Source of the DNA: Pelargonium tetragonum
Lineage: Eukaryota > Streptophyta > Magnoliopsida > Geraniales > Geraniaceae
Direction: 5' to 3'
DNA: 64,000 nt
Assembly (NCBI GenBank): GCA_036897445.1
Contig: JAYMTL010000010.1
Coordinates: 124,001 to 188,000, forward strand
Below the pieces are notes generated by a model, which saw only the letters and a list, made by a program, of their open reading frames with translations, did no database searches and was not told the origin of the DNA. The translations under genes were made by a program, and so were the position numbers. Shown here piece by piece: positions 11,051-24,292 of this stretch (position 1 is its first letter; every line of letters starts with the position of its first letter).

Positions 11051-14000
11051 CGTATAGCTACTAAGGCTCCCTTCTTTTTTTAGAAACCAATTCTATTTTA
11101 CTAAAAAACAAGCCCTTTTTAATAAAACTCAGTAAGATAAGGAGTAAGAATCTTTGACTTTTAACAGGGAAGGGCCCACCCTTTAGTATAATGAAACATT
11201 TTAAACAATTCCTAAGCCTTTTACTGCAAAGACAAGGGACTCCTCCGTAATACAAAGCAACCCTATAAGAAATTACGGCTGTCTCTCTCTAGCTTCTAAA
11301 CTCTAGTGAATAGAAAAAGGAGGTGTTTACTCCCAAAATTCATTTGTAATGGAAATCGATAGAACAAGGCTCCTTTAAAGCAGGAATTAGAGCTAATTTT
11401 TCTGTAAAGTTTAACTGATTGAAAAGCCGCGTAGACTTATATTAGTAAGGATCTTTTTTATGGGTATTTTGAATATTTGATTAGGTAAAGTGTTCCGTAA
11501 ATGCGTGGTGAAAAAGAGGGTTATCCTTTTAACTTAAAGGCAAGAAATTCAAGTATTCTAATAAAGTGGGAGTAGATATAGAAAATAATCTAAAGCCGAA
11601 ATTGGACTTTTACACGGATAATAGAGTAAAAAGAAATTTCTAACTTTACAAGGAACTTGCGGCACTTGTGACACAAATTACAACATCAAGAGATTCTGCT
11701 TCAATTTTCTAGGGATATCTCCAATTAAAAGGAGCCCTTCCAAGTTAAGCTTACACGAATGCCTATAAACTAAACTCAGAATAGTTACTAGTCCTTAATG
11801 GAAAACCTTCAGCCAGAGTATAAAGAGAGATAAGTCTGCTAGATAAAAATCGTGGGGTTTCATTGGAAGTAAGTTTCTAGAAAACAAAGAATTTAGAGTC
11901 TAAAAAAACCTTTGTAATATAGGAGTATGTAAGTTACAAACTCAAGATTAAAACTCTCTTAATTAGGCTCATATTGGAATCAAGTCATGTAAAATTTATT
12001 CTTAGTAATAGGCCACCCTGTTTGATATCAGGACTTTCTAAAAAGCTATCTACATACCGATTGTTTTTCCTTCTACAGAATTCCTTTTAGTACTGTGTAT
12101 AGTTTTATTAAAAACCTTTAGACTTCAGGGATACCCCAACAACTTTTTTGATATTTACCCTTTGGAATCCCGAGAGACAAAATTTAGTTAAAATATATAC
12201 TACTCTCCACTCACCCGGATTCCAGAGGATTTCTTACTACTCGGGATTTGACTACTAGCGAGGGACTCCGATAACTTTTTTTAATTAATAAATAAGGCTT
12301 TCAAAGGTCTTTTTAAGAACTATAGGACTCTAATAAGTAACAGATTTATTATATTCTCGCCTTTAAAAGAAAGTCTTCCTAGGAATTACTAAGACAAGGG
12401 TTTCTGCAAGGACTAGGATTTAACTGTTCTTACCCTAACTTTCCAGCTAGCAAAGCGGAATCCCCTAAATGAAAGAGCTGGCGTCCCCTTGTATGGTTAT
12501 GATCCTATATCTATTAAAAAGCTTTTTTCAAAGTCCTTATATAATATAATGAAAATTCTTTTAAGATACTTGCGGAGTATACTTTTCCATTTAGAACAAA
12601 GTGTTTAGCGATCTGGTTGTGAGTTAGTCTTTTTTTGTATCTTCGTGACAGACCTCTTTTTATTTTAGTGCGCAAGGTATAATTATAAATACGCTTTTGA
12701 TTTCATTTCCATTAGCCGAAGAGACTCTTTTTTTCTATAAGTTACTCCGGTTGATTTTCACTCTTTTCCCTGAGATTAATTATAGCTACATTTTCTGATC
12801 GTAAAAAGACTCTACTTTCACGCAACAGTCAAACCTAAAGTTCAATACATTCTATTATAATATCTACGAGGGGCCTCCTAGGCCTCTTTATTTATTAACA
12901 TTTACATCAAATTAAGAAAGCAATTTTATGGGACCACCCTCCTAAACCCAAAGAGTTTTTGCCTATCTTCAATTCTAGTTTAATGAATTTTTAAGAAGTT
13001 GTACTCATGTAATGTCTGTAATAAGGAATTCCCGGCCATTCAGCTTAATCCGGGAAAAGGGGAATTAATTAGAAAGTATACTAGGGGCTTGTAAGATCCT
13101 GAGGACTTGAAATTAAGGCAATTTTATACACGGGTACTTTGCAAAATCTACAAGGAGCGCCTTTTATCTTCTTACATATATGCAGTTCGGAACTTAAGCT
13201 CATTTACTACGAGCTTTGCAGGGTTTTCTTCTAATAAGGGCTCCAATTCACAGTTCTCAGTTAGCCCCTTGAGTATCATAGGAATCCTACTTTTCTGCCT
13301 CTACCCGAAATACACGTTAAGTCTGTGGTTCCCTTTAGGTTAACATACATGTTTCAAAAGATCCTCCTTATAGCCCTTTTTGGCTAATACTAGAATAAGG
13401 ATAAATAAAGGAAAGCTTTATCTAGCTGCAATTTCTTCTTTTTTTAGGGGGAATCTCCGAATATTTTGGATTACTTGTGTAAAAATCACTTCTATTCTTC
13501 CTACTATATACCTGTCTCTAACTTTAGCAAAAGCCCCGAGAAAATCTTAGGCTCTTTTTCAAAAATTGAGTCTTAATTTCTTTTCTTAAGGAGGCCTTTG
13601 CCCTACAAAAGCAGGAGCTCTCCCCGAACCGAAGAAAGGTAGGAAAACTCCTAAAAACGGAGCTTTTATCAAAACCTAAGCTACCTACAATCAAATTATA
13701 AGGAATAATACAGCCAGAAATTTAGTCAAAGCAGTTGAATAATTCTGGGGAATACACTAAAATAGAAAATTACCGCATACCTCTTTAAAAATTTATAAAA
13801 TAGGGACTCTTATGTGTAAATACCACGCATTAAGTTTTTACTAAGAGAAACCGGTACAGATAATGGGAGATAAAATTCTTAAGCTTTAGATCTCTAGAAC
13901 AGGACCTTGGGTAGGATAGGGCTGGGGAAATCACAAGGTGGTGTAACCTCATCAGCGCGGATTTGGGGCCCCGCTAGTAAGACTTGAGATACGAGAAATA

Positions 14001-17000
14001 AGTACTATAAAAGACAAAGTAGAGTTTTATCCGTTCTCAGGATAAATAATTAAGTCCTTTTATCTGATCCGGGCTCTTAAAGCTTCACTTTTTTGAGAGC
14101 GTGTGTTACTCGGCTTTTAGTAGTATTAAGGACTGCTGCATTCAAGCCCCTGCGGGTTGTCAGGAATACCTGTGTCCAAAAGGGTTAAAGCGCAATAAAA
14201 GTCTTTAGAGAAAGGATGGCTCAAAAATCTCTCCACGATAGTATAAAAACTTTATAACCTCAGCTTTAGTCTTATAATATTCTTTCAAATGGGATTTTAC
14301 AATTTTTGTAACAGCACAAAACTCAAAAGAGTAGGGGAGACTTTGAACTTCTAGTTGGCTAAAAGTTTCCTGACGGAGGTGTCTTAACGAACTAATTTCT
14401 TTCTAGGCTTCTGGCAAGGGATTCCCTAGTAATAAAGAGCGCTACTCCAACTGATTTAGAAATTTTTTTTATATTTATCCGGCTTATATATGCTTAAAAC
14501 TATATAAAGGAGGCTTCCTGAACTTAAGGGATCAAGATACTATAAAATACATAAAATTCTTAGTCATTAAGCAGACCCTGAAGTTCTGTAGCGCAGCGAA
14601 AAGAGCTTTGGATATACCGGATACTCGAATCAACCCGGTTACTAAATATATTGAGATTTCTATAAAACTCGTGCCTTAATTTTTTGAGAATTTGCAAGTC
14701 CAGGAAACCTTATTCTCTTCCCCTGTGCAAAAGATCCCGTACATATTAGGGTATTTAACTAAACCTGTTACTTGTATAAAGTCTTTCTTCCTTTAATAAT
14801 TGCTCGCAGTTACAAGAGTTACTCAACTAAACAGAGCACGCCCTACTAGACAAAAATTCTAGCTTTCAAAAACAAGCAGTAACTTCATAAGTTTTCTACG
14901 AGGGTCCCTATGTTCGGCGATTACAATAGTAGAATCCTTTATACAACACGCATAAAGCTAGCAGGTTGGTTAAATTTACTGGGTAGAAAGAATTATAGCT
15001 ATGAGATTGAATTCACCTCACCTTAGCCCGTAAACGTCTAAATTAGAATAGAATTGCTTAAATTAAATAGTGTGTCCCGAGGGTACTCTTTCCTATTAAT
15101 CTCTAGTAAAAAATCTTAATTAGACCCCTTTAATACCCGTGTGGCAATATAAATATAAAAGCACACTTATTTTTGGCTGTACAACCCAAGCTCTTACCTA
15201 TACTTATACCTGTTTTGATAGCTGGAGCAGTCTTAAGTAAACTTTTTTCTAAAAGATAAAATCCCAGGTTCCCCTAAAGAAATGATAAGTAAAGCTGGTA
15301 TTTAGTGATATGTTACAGTATTTTATTGACAGTAAAGAGACCTGCCCTTCTAAGTATAAGAAATGAAAAGCTTACCATTCAGCGTTTTAAAGCCAACCCT
15401 TTTGCTATCTAAGTATGAACTCCAGAAAAAGTCTTGAAGTATATATCCTGTTTCGAAAGGTCTTTCTTGCACTCAAACTCCCCAGAGCGTTCTATTTCGT
15501 TTACTAATGAGACTTGCAACCCTATGTATTTTTTTATTATTTATAGGTCTAAAAAGCACCACTATATTTGTAAAGTTTCTACTTACCAAAGGTTTTTAAC
15601 CAAAAGAGTTTAATCCCAGGATAAGTCCCTGTATTTTTAATCTCAAGTATTCTTATTAATGAGCAGCGCCTACTACGTACGAGTGTACCACAAAACAAAT
15701 AAAAAAGGTGTATGAAAAAGAAAATTTTAGAGTTAAAGAAAGATTATGCCCGTTTTATTATAAAAACTAAGTTTTTAGTGGGTCCCGCGTTTTCCCTTGA
15801 CCTCAAGAAGCTAAACCTTGAAAAAAGATATCGAGATTCCTTGTTTACTAAAATATGTAGCACGCGGCTGAGCTGGGCTTTTATAATAAATAGTGAGATA
15901 TAAAGCTCATAGACATGAAAATTAGACTTCAAATCCTGGCAGGGAGTGTATCGCTGATGAAAAAAGCAGGGCTCCTGAGGTAAGTAAAAGGTATCCTTTC
16001 TATTTAATATCTATATGTAGTATTTCGATCGGTTGTATTGTAGGGTATAGGAAAATTCCCCTCTCGTAATATAGGGGTTCTGCCTTGAGAGTTATAGGAA
16101 TAAGGTTTAAAAAATTTAGACAAAACTTGTTTCTTCAACTTATCTTACATGCTTTTTTTATACTTGGTTTGAGAATTTGAGAAGTTTTATAGCTTTCCAA
16201 GGATACTGGAAAGTGAGTTCTTATAAGTGATTAGGCGATGACACAAGGATTACCGACGAGACTTGATCTATAAAATAAAAAGCTCTTGTAAAGTTATGTC
16301 AGTCAGATGTATGATTGGTTTTAGTTTTATAAAATAACGGGGTTTAATCGAGGTAACTGGGGTTTTACTAGTATAGCGGTTAAGTTTCTTTTCAATATCC
16401 TATGATAACATCACATAAGTATAAAATTTACAAACCTATTTAAAATAGGTGCTCCCCTCTAATCTAATAAGACACTGTTTTGTAGCTTTTCGCCGATTGA
16501 CTTTTATACCTAGCATTAAGTGAGAGAGCTGAATGGTTTAAATCCCTTGTACAGTATACTACAGGACCGGCGTTAGCTCTGCTCCAAAAAAGCTCGGTAA
16601 GCGATGTCTCTAAAATACTAGAATAGTAACCTTGCCCGTTGTTATGTCTCGGTAAGGGAGTGCCTCATTTACTGCAAACGCCTGCGAGGTTAATGCCTCA
16701 AAGTTCAAGAGTATAAAACTAAGCAAAAAGGAACAAAAGCCCGGTCCTTAAAATAGAAAGATAAAAATATTAAGGAAATAAAAAATCCAGGTACGAAATA
16801 AAATTGTATTTAAAAAAAGTTTTCCGGAACTGCACCCCACGTCAGTCTTACTTTTAGCCAGGGTTGCACTCAGTATTAAGCTACAACTAAATACTTCTAT
16901 CTATGGCAAGAAAAACCAAATGGGGTCTAAAATAAAATATGTAAAGAGGCAGAACCGAAGGCGCTAAACATGCTAGAGAGAATGCTTCTTGTCTATTGGA

Positions 17001-18170
17001 TTTCTAATTACTCTAAAATACTTAACCCTATAGACCTACCTAACTTAAACTTGACAAGCGATAAGGGAATGCCTGAGTATCTTTTCCTTGGAGAACCTCA
17101 AAGCACTTACTTAATCGGAACCCCGCTTTTAGTACAAGGCACTGCAAGTATAATTTAGATGCCTTTTTCGTAAATTACTTTTTTGTTTGAAACTATATTC
17201 CAAATTCTGCTGAAATAAGCAAAACATAAGTCAATTAAGTAATACGATGCTTTAGAATATGACAAAGTGTTAAACCTCTAGTGTCCCCTTTTTATTAAGG
17301 AACTCCTTCTAGTAGAGATTTACTACTTTATTTAAAATTACCGAATTTGAAAGGATTGACTGATAACTTTCAAATATATAAGCAAATCCCAGAACTTCAT
17401 ATTCGTTATATTGAAAATTCAAACTCTAGAGTACGGATTTGAACTTACGACATAATTGCATGCAAACTAATACGCAATTTGCTCTTGTTCAGCAGCCATA
17501 ATAAGCAATACCTTATTCTTAACGAGAGACTTAAGGATTTCTATTTCCTATCTAAGTGATTTTTAAGGAAACCTGGTATTTACTTTTGTAGGTATTGAGG
17601 TGTCAAAACAAAAAGGGAGAAGGAGGCGGCCTAGTATGATACTTTTGCATGGGTGAATATATGACTTACTTAGTGTGCGGAATACTACTTAACTTAGCCC
17701 CAAATTCAAATTATATTCATAGAGATTTTCGCGGGAATACCTAATAATTATACAAGGCTCCTTTTATCCAATGTCTCAATCCCGAGAGTGGGATATAAAA
17801 TAAGGGTACCCACTCTGATAACTAGCAAATATTCTCTATTGTCTGTGCTTCGTACTCTGCTTTTTTGAATTCAGAAATATGAGGAACAATTTAACATAAA
17901 CTCGTTTTTTTAGGTGCTTTTTAGATTTCTGCATACGTTTGATAGTAAAGGAGAATCCAGGAGTCCCTATTTGACCCGACGCCCTATAATATAGTAGAAA
18001 TTGTCTTAGACCCCTCCTTTTATGCTAAATCTTATAAGGCATAATAAGCTAGGAATCCGGCGATTCAAAACTTTTGTCCTGAAACCCAAAGTTCTTGCTA
18101 GGCCCCATATTAGCAACTTAGAGAAGAGAGACTTTTTAAAGTTAAGACCGCGTATTATACGCTTTCGCTT
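11051..18170. other. Gene-free background, about 7 kb
   Basis: No gene, RNA or member of the main repeat family recognised. Open frames at 13107-13343, 15712-15903 and 16970-17158 are short, begin at random positions and show no protein motif. A minus-strand string near 17434 (GTTCAAATC) resembles a tRNA T-loop with an anticodon-like TGC upstream, but the stems do not pair. GGGGCCCC lies at 13975-13982 and GGAATTCC near 13026. Confidence 0.55.
13975..13982. repeat. GGGGCCCC palindrome
   Basis: Second copy of the eight-base G/C palindrome seen at 7235-7242. Isolated in AT-rich DNA. Confidence 0.7.
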
Positions 18171-18444
18171 TTGACTACTTAGTTTCAGTATATACTCGCT
18201 GTTGAGATACTTAATTAGAGGTTTGACTTATTTTCTTAGTATTCTGTTTAGCAGTTATAGGAGTTCTTAGGCTTAGTTGTTACTGCTACAGAGAGGAGAG
18301 AAACTTAAGAGTCTAGGAGATAGTTCTTCTTCCTAACTGTGGCGTAGCGAAGGAATTGCAATATACTATTATAATAGAACAGAGAGACCTTCCCCACTGC
18401 TTATACTGACTTATTACTTGCTTTTTGTAATACCTCGTTTATGA

Positions 18445-18467
18445 ACCTCCTTTAACTTCGTTACCTT
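18445..18467 (+). repeat. Left arm of a 23-base perfect inverted repeat
   Basis: ACCTCCTTTAACTTCG followed by TTACCTT. It is the exact reverse complement of 19669-19691, about 1.2 kb away. A match of this length is expected about 0.001 times by chance. The two arms span most of the T-rich cluster and could pair or recombine to invert it. Confidence 0.85.
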
Positions 18468-18999
18468 AACTTATAAAGCAGCCTTATTCTTCAGAGATAT
18501 AACTTTCCTCTTACCTGTACTCAGTATCTTACTCTCTCTTCTGCATACCAGCCTTTTTAAGTACCTAGAGCTACACCTCACTAAGTCTTTGTAAGGGAGG
18601 CACCTATCTTAGGAGTCTTTCTCTTGTTATGGACCTTCTTGTTGTTTGGATTTCTTGTAGCTACTGTAGTTGTTATTGTCTTATTGTATTTTTCTCTTTT
18701 GTATAAAAAAGATATTCCTATGAAGGATTTCTTAGTTTCTTATTAGTAATGGAATAAGGGTTAATTGATAATTATATAGATAAGTAAGTTATATAGTTAG
18801 TGTTGTTATAGCAAGAGTTATAGGATACTGTAATTAAGGGGTCTTATCTTAGAATCTTCCTTTCTATATATATATAGATTTTAGTTGTTTTGTTGCTAAG
18901 GTGTACACCTCTGGTTCCTTGAGCTTATCGTTATGGAGGGTAGGACCTTGTAAGTATTAGGAGTACGCCTATCCTACCGACCGGAACGCCAGAGAGGAA

Positions 19000-19012
19000 G
19001 GTAATGTAATTA
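19000..19012 (+). repeat. 13-mer copy GGTAATGTAATTA
   Basis: Exact copy embedded in the best-preserved T-rich repeat copy, directly after CAGAGAGGAA. The related array unit at 51729-51743 has the mirrored TAATTACATTATC at the same relative place. The 13-mer is therefore probably an ancestral part of the repeat. Confidence 0.85.
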
Positions 19013-19500
19013 AGTTTAAGGAATACGCATATATACACTTTTTGCCTCATCCACTTGACCTAGACTTTGACTTAGATTCTTTATTACTTGATTATTGTTT
19101 ACTGACTTCCTTGCTTTGACTTAGCTTTACTTATTGCTTAGGAGCTATAACTTAGACTTTCTTAAGGAGCAGAAGCTCTCTTTTAGTATTAGCAGGAGTA
19201 GGAGGAGCTATAAAGATAGAGATTCCTATGCCTGTCTTAGTGCTATGGTTGTTATGGTTCCCTGTAGCTATGGTCTATTGTATTAATTGTATTATATTAG
19301 TCTTATATCCTATACTTAATGTATTAGTAGTTTATATTCTAGTTATAGAGTGACAGGTAGTACTAGTTTCTTTAAGCAAGCTTACCTCTTGTCTTCTGTG
19401 TTTATCGGTAATGGGGGATATAAAACTTAATAGTAGATTGTAATAGCCTTTGTAGCTATACCAGTATTCTATTATTCTATCTCTGCTCCTTTTGCATCTC

Positions 19501-20690
19501 TAAAAAAAGCAACCCAAGAATTTTATAGCAGGAAAGGTTGTAAAGACCCCCTTACTAAACACCCAAACAGCAAATAAACGAGACTTTAGATAAATAACCT
19601 TGGCATTGTCCGATTCCGTTTGTATTCCCGATTTTTTTATCTTTTACCGGAAAGTTATTAATTGATTAAAGGTAACGAAGTTAAAGGAGGTCTTCTTATT
19701 TACTTGTTCTAGAATAAGTTTTTACAAGGGGAGTCTTTCCTTTCCGCCAGCTTTTTTTAATCTAAGGAGGCTTATAGAATTTAAGCGGGCATAAAAGTCT
19801 AGTAAAATAATACTATTTGGTATAAAAATCCCTGTGCTTTAACTTTTTTGTACCCTATATTATAATTATACACAACACCCGTTTAGAGAATTCTCTCTTA
19901 GTTAAGCCGAATAAAAAGGCCTCGCTTTGCTAAAAGGAAAAATCTAGTCAAGGAAATCCAAGTTTTGTGCTCAAGCTAAGGTCTAAGTCAAATTATCCGG
20001 AATACGACTCTCTTAAATTAGACCTCTGCTCCAACTGTGAGGAAAGGAAACTTACTGTCAATTTTGTAACAACTCCTATTTTGCTAAGCAAAGCTAGTAA
20101 AAAGAAATAGCCTAAGAGCATTCCCTTTTATCTTACTACGTAAAATTAGACCCTTCGGAAAGCCTTGTATAATGTATGACACAGTGAAGAGATACGAGAA
20201 AGATTAAGTTTTTTTAGTGATATATCTCATTTTTGGAGTAATACCAAGATCTTTTTATTATTCTTCTTTCTTATATGTATAGCAAAGAAGCTAAACCAAG
20301 TTCCTTTATGAAAGACAAAGAATATAGCTTTCCTGAAAATGAAGAGGGGGACCCCTTTAAAGGTATTAAGTTAGACTTTTTTATTTCACTAGCAAGTATA
20401 TGGAAAAAAGGGTGGAACCATAGTTAAAGCTTTGACCTGACGTAAAGCAAATCCTCCTTCTATATTGAAACAGCAACAAGGGTTTTCTAGCGGCGTTTTC
20501 TAAGAGGTGCGGGAGATCCCTTATTTCATATTATATAGTTACTCCACTTTTAAACATATATAACTAGGAAGTTTTTCCCTAGCAATTCACTTTCTTTTTA
20601 AGAGGATCGCCCGGGGTCCCAGCAGGGGAGTTTATACATACAGTAGATGGCGTTGTAAACCCTGAGTTAGTCCCATCTCCCAGAGCCCTT
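19501..20690. other. Gene-free background between two T-rich clusters
   Basis: Loses the T-rich skew and the repeat motifs of its neighbours. Holds the right arm of the 23-base inverted repeat at 19669-19691. No gene or RNA seen. It may be unrelated DNA that separates two parts of one repeat cluster. Confidence 0.5.
19669..19691 (-). repeat. Right arm of the 23-base inverted repeat
   Basis: Exact reverse complement of 18445-18467. A 17-base subset is also present at 4266-4282. Confidence 0.85.
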
Positions 20691-22740
20691 AATTTGGTTT
20701 ATTCTTCTGGCTTTGCCTTATAGTAGTATATAATTTAGTACTCTCTTAGGATTCTAAGCTATACTTGTTGTTACGGGCCTTATTCCAGCTTCTAGTAGGA
20801 GGTTTGTAATAGACATAATATTAGTATATAAGTTTTATTAAATGTTAAGTGAAACTATCAAAAAGTATTAGGCCTCAGGATCTTACAAGCCCCTAGGACA
20901 GTTTTAAAGTTATTCTAGTCTATTATACTTCTTTTTGTTGTTACTTATATATAGAGGAAACCCTAGATCTTTTTTGTTTCTTTAGGAGCTACTTACTTCT
21001 CGGATTTACTTGTTGCTTAAGAATTAGGAGCAACAGGGAGATAAGGCTTATCTAATATAAGGAAAGGATAAGAGCTCTACTTTGCTTATAGGGGATTCCT
21101 ATTGTACTATTGTTAGGGTTATTCCCTGTACTGCTTTATTGTATTAACTGTATATAGTATTAAGTATTGTTATTAGTTAGTTATAGAATAGATTGTTTTA
21201 GTTTAAGGTGTATGACTCTGGTTTATCATTAGGGAAGAGTTAGTGTATTATGTATTAAGTAAGTGTATTCATGAGATAGTTCTGGAAATAGATAGTAGAG
21301 GTGCCTTATTAGTAAGTATAGTTTATTCTATTCTATTAATTGTATTTTGATTGTCTTACATTTGAGGGACATTTCTTGCTTTCTTATAACCTATGCCTTT
21401 ACTTATAGCGAGGACTTTCTATCTGTATCTTGAAAGCCTTACTCTTCCCTGGCTTCTTAAGAGTTTTTGAGCGATAATCTCCCTCTTGATAATGTTACTC
21501 CGTAGCTTGTTATACTACCTGGCTTAGAACCTGTACCTACTGAAGTTATACTGCCTATTTTATTCTTGTAAGGAGTTCTATTACTTATATTATTACCGAT
21601 TAGTGCTAGAGTCTTAGAGTTCCTAAAGTTAGGTTTTACTCTTGTTTTAGAGTGTAATAGATAGTATACACAGTGGAGGAAGGGAGATTTTTCTTCTCTT
21701 GTTAGTTAGTAGTTACTGCTATAGAGAAGGGTTGCCCTAGTGAGTTGTATTAAGTATTACAGATAGAACATAGATACCCTAAAACCAATAGCAAGAAAAG
21801 GGATTTAACTATTTACTGGAAATTCAGCTCTTTTAGGACTCTCCAGCATCCCCTTTTTCTTATCTGAAATCCGCTTAATCTTCTCTAAACAGCTAGAACT
21901 CTCTTAAGGGCTCTCTTACGAGCCTTTTTGTGCTGGACCTTTACATAATACCTAAAGCTTTCTTATAAGCTCTATGCCCTATATATACCTCCGACTTTCC
22001 TATGGGCCTTCTTACTCTTACGGAACCCTGTATTCCCTGGCTTAGGGTAGGGTTCCCCTTACTTACTTGTCCTATGGTTAGGGGTAGAGTATGTATTTGT
22101 AATAGATAGTTTGTCTTGTTATTAAGGAAGGGGGGATTCCTCCTGCGTCTGCTTTTACCGAAAAGGAGGTAAGCTTGCTTAGGGAGTCTAGGAGTAAGTC
22201 CTTCGTACCGAAAAAAGCGAAGCGGAGGAATTGTAGGTAGTAATTATGATAGTACATACATAACACATAGGAACACTAATATCCTATTCTTGACTTTCTT
22301 GATTGACCTATTATATTCTATACCTGTTTGTTCTTCTTTGTTTTTAATAAGTTTTACTTATCTTTGTTGACTTACTTGTTTATTAGCTTGATTCTTAGTA
22401 CTCAATATAAGGATATAAGGGAAGGGAGACAGAAGATAGCCTTGAGGCTTTAGGAGCTACTGTACTACTCTTAATTGTAAGGAAAGAATTGGATTCCCTA
22501 GTAGAATTAGAAAAGGAAGCAAAAATTTTATAGTAAAAAAGACTCCTACCTAAGAGGGCCATGAAGAGTTAGGCTTAGGCTACAGGTATTACAAAAAGAG
22601 GTATTAAGAAGGGTTGAATAAGGTATCTGTGTTCTATCAAAATACTATTTATATAAATATATTTAAAACTGTTAAGACTAAAGTCAGGAATTAGGTATCC
22701 TCTTTTTATCTTTATTAGTCAGTTTAGAGTAAAAGAGGAA
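20691..22740 (-). repeat. Dispersed repeat cluster, T-rich orientation (copies at 21.2 and 22.2 kb)
   Basis: At 21203-21242 AAGGTGTATGACTCTGG then TTTATCATTAGGGAAG matches the block at 18899-18940. At 22114-22265 a fuller copy has TCTTGTTATTAAGGAAGG, a GGGAGTCTAGG block, TACCGAAAAAAGCGAAGCGGAGGAA and AGTACATACATAACAC in the order seen at 18.9 and 62.8 kb. TTACTGCTATAGAGAAGG at about 21710 recalls 18280. The linking DNA, for example TATTGTATTAACTGTATATAG, parallels 19270-19300, so whole units of several hundred bases seem to be repeated. No protein frame. Boundaries uncertain. Confidence 0.6.
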
Positions 22741-22955
22741 GTGCTTTTCCGTATATGTACCTAGCCTCTCTTACAAGACCTAGAAATCGAAGGAAGATTT
22801 AGTACTGAAATGGTAATTTATAGTCTATTAGGAGCCCCAAGTCTTCCATAAGTCAAATTTAATTAAAGGGGAGTGCGTAAAGCAATGTATAAAGGATTTG
22901 CTTCTCATGAGTTTTTTTCCTTTTCGGAGTAAGGAGTCCTCTTCTTTGCGTTTCA

Positions 22956-22972
22956 GTATTCTGGTTAAAGGC
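22956..22972 (-). repeat. Copy of GCCTTTAACCAGAATAC (minus strand)
   Basis: The plus strand reads GTATTCTGGTTAAAGGC, the exact reverse complement of 36820-36836. All but its last base also occurs in reverse at 54981-54996. At the latter two sites a TAGCTAC string follows a few bases later, which supports real homology between those two rather than chance. Confidence 0.5.
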
Positions 22973-24240
22973 ATTCAAGTAAGGAGTTGCTTGTTCCTAT
23001 TATTTCGGGTTTCCCAATTCCGGGTAGTAAAGTACAAGAGAGCTTTAAACTAAATAGAATAAAGGTTTCTTTCCTCTCTTTGTATCTTTAGTAGAGGCCT
23101 TAGAGAAAGTCAAGCCAAAGGAATGGGGTAAGGGGGCGCTTATGTAGAACTAAAGACAAGCTTACTCACTTGTTCTCGTTTTATTCGGCTCAGAATCTAT
23201 AAAGTAATAGTAATTATACACGGGAGAGATCTAGAAATCTCCTTGGTTAGTTAGTTTCACTTGTCGCTTTCCTGAAAAAGGAATCCCCTTGCTTTTATCC
23301 CGGATTCGGAAATACTTGCGGGTTAGCGCACTCAAAGTCTCTGATATTACTTTTTATATATTTCTATAGTACAATATTATTAAATGGTTAGTAGGGTAGT
23401 TAGTACTTTTAAAGCAGTCATATCATTAGAGCTTATTTAATGTAAAAGAGCCTAAACTTGAAGACTTTGGCTACTTACGGATGTAACATTTGTAGTTCCT
23501 ATAAGACTAAGGAATTTTTTATGGGCTATACTAGAGTGTCTAGGTTTCCCCTGACCCGCTTTGAGCTTAGATTAGTATACTAGTGCTGTAAATATCTTAT
23601 CAAAGGAAAAACCGAATATAACACCCAGGGAACAGGAGAAGTAGGGGACTCTTAATGTTGCTTGAACTTGGCGCTTTGAGGTAAAGTTAGCTGTGGAATA
23701 AAACTGTTACCGCAATCGGACTAAACTCTGGGGGATTTTCTTATGTAGCCCCGAGAATGAGGGCTCCTAACTTTTTAACGGGCCTTGGCTTAGATTCATT
23801 TAGGTAAAAGCGTTAAGTTATCAGCGCAAGTATAGTACACTCCTCTTTTTATCCCTAAAAATGACATGGATCTTGATTCTGGTCTTGCGTACTGTGTCCG
23901 CACTTCATATAAAATTTGAGTAGGAGTATGTAGTCTATATTTAATTAAGCAATTCATTTTAGAGTTTTTCTTTTTAATATAGATAATATAGAACATGAAC
24001 CCACGTAACTTATAGCAAGAATTTCTTAACAAGCTTAGTTCGTCTTCTCTAGATTGGGTTGTTATAAAAAGCCTTAAACTAGTTACATAAACCGAAAACC
24101 TTTCAAAGAGTTAAGATTAAAAACTTTTTAGCCAAGGGCAAGGGACTCTAAACTAAAACTAGTTTATTCTAGAATTCGTAATTTAGTACTTAAGGAGGTT
24201 CTAAATAAAATTCTTACTTCTTTGAAAGTTTGGTCTTTGA

Positions 24241-24292
24241 GATCCTAGTTGTAAAGTTGCGGTTCGTTTATTTGTGTGCAAAGGTTCGAATC
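24241..24292 (+). pseudogene. Possible tRNA relic (Gln-like 3' arm)
   Basis: GTGCAAAGGTTCGAATC at the right end resembles, from memory, the variable loop and T-loop of plant organelle tRNA-Gln(UUG). A GTAAAG string lies at about the distance expected for the D-loop. The anticodon loop does not read UUG, and neither the T stem nor the acceptor stem can pair. At best it is a heavily worn fragment. A chance match to the T-loop consensus is a fair alternative. Confidence 0.2.

Larger units (their letters stand above)
18171..19500 (-). repeat. Dispersed repeat cluster, T-rich orientation (copies at 18.3, 18.9 and 19.4 kb)
   Basis: Reverse-complement copies of the main family. Around 18270-18370 ACTGTGGCGTAGCGAAGGAA follows an AGAGTCT block, in the order expected for the inverted core. 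At 18924-19055 CTTATCGTTATGGAGGG, then CTACCGACCGGAACGCC, then the 13-mer (19000-19012), then a CGCATATATACAC block mirror the array unit closely. At 19391-19426 only the TTTATCGGTAATGGGGG part is clear. Linking sequence is T-rich: bases 19081-19140 contain 32 T, 11 A, 10 C and 7 G. No open frame. Copies are far apart in sequence, so the family is old. Confidence 0.7.

Noticed and set aside
17430-17500. Minus-strand GTTCAAATC with an upstream TGC loop, tRNA-Ala-like
   Set aside because: Stems do not pair and D-loop motifs are missing.
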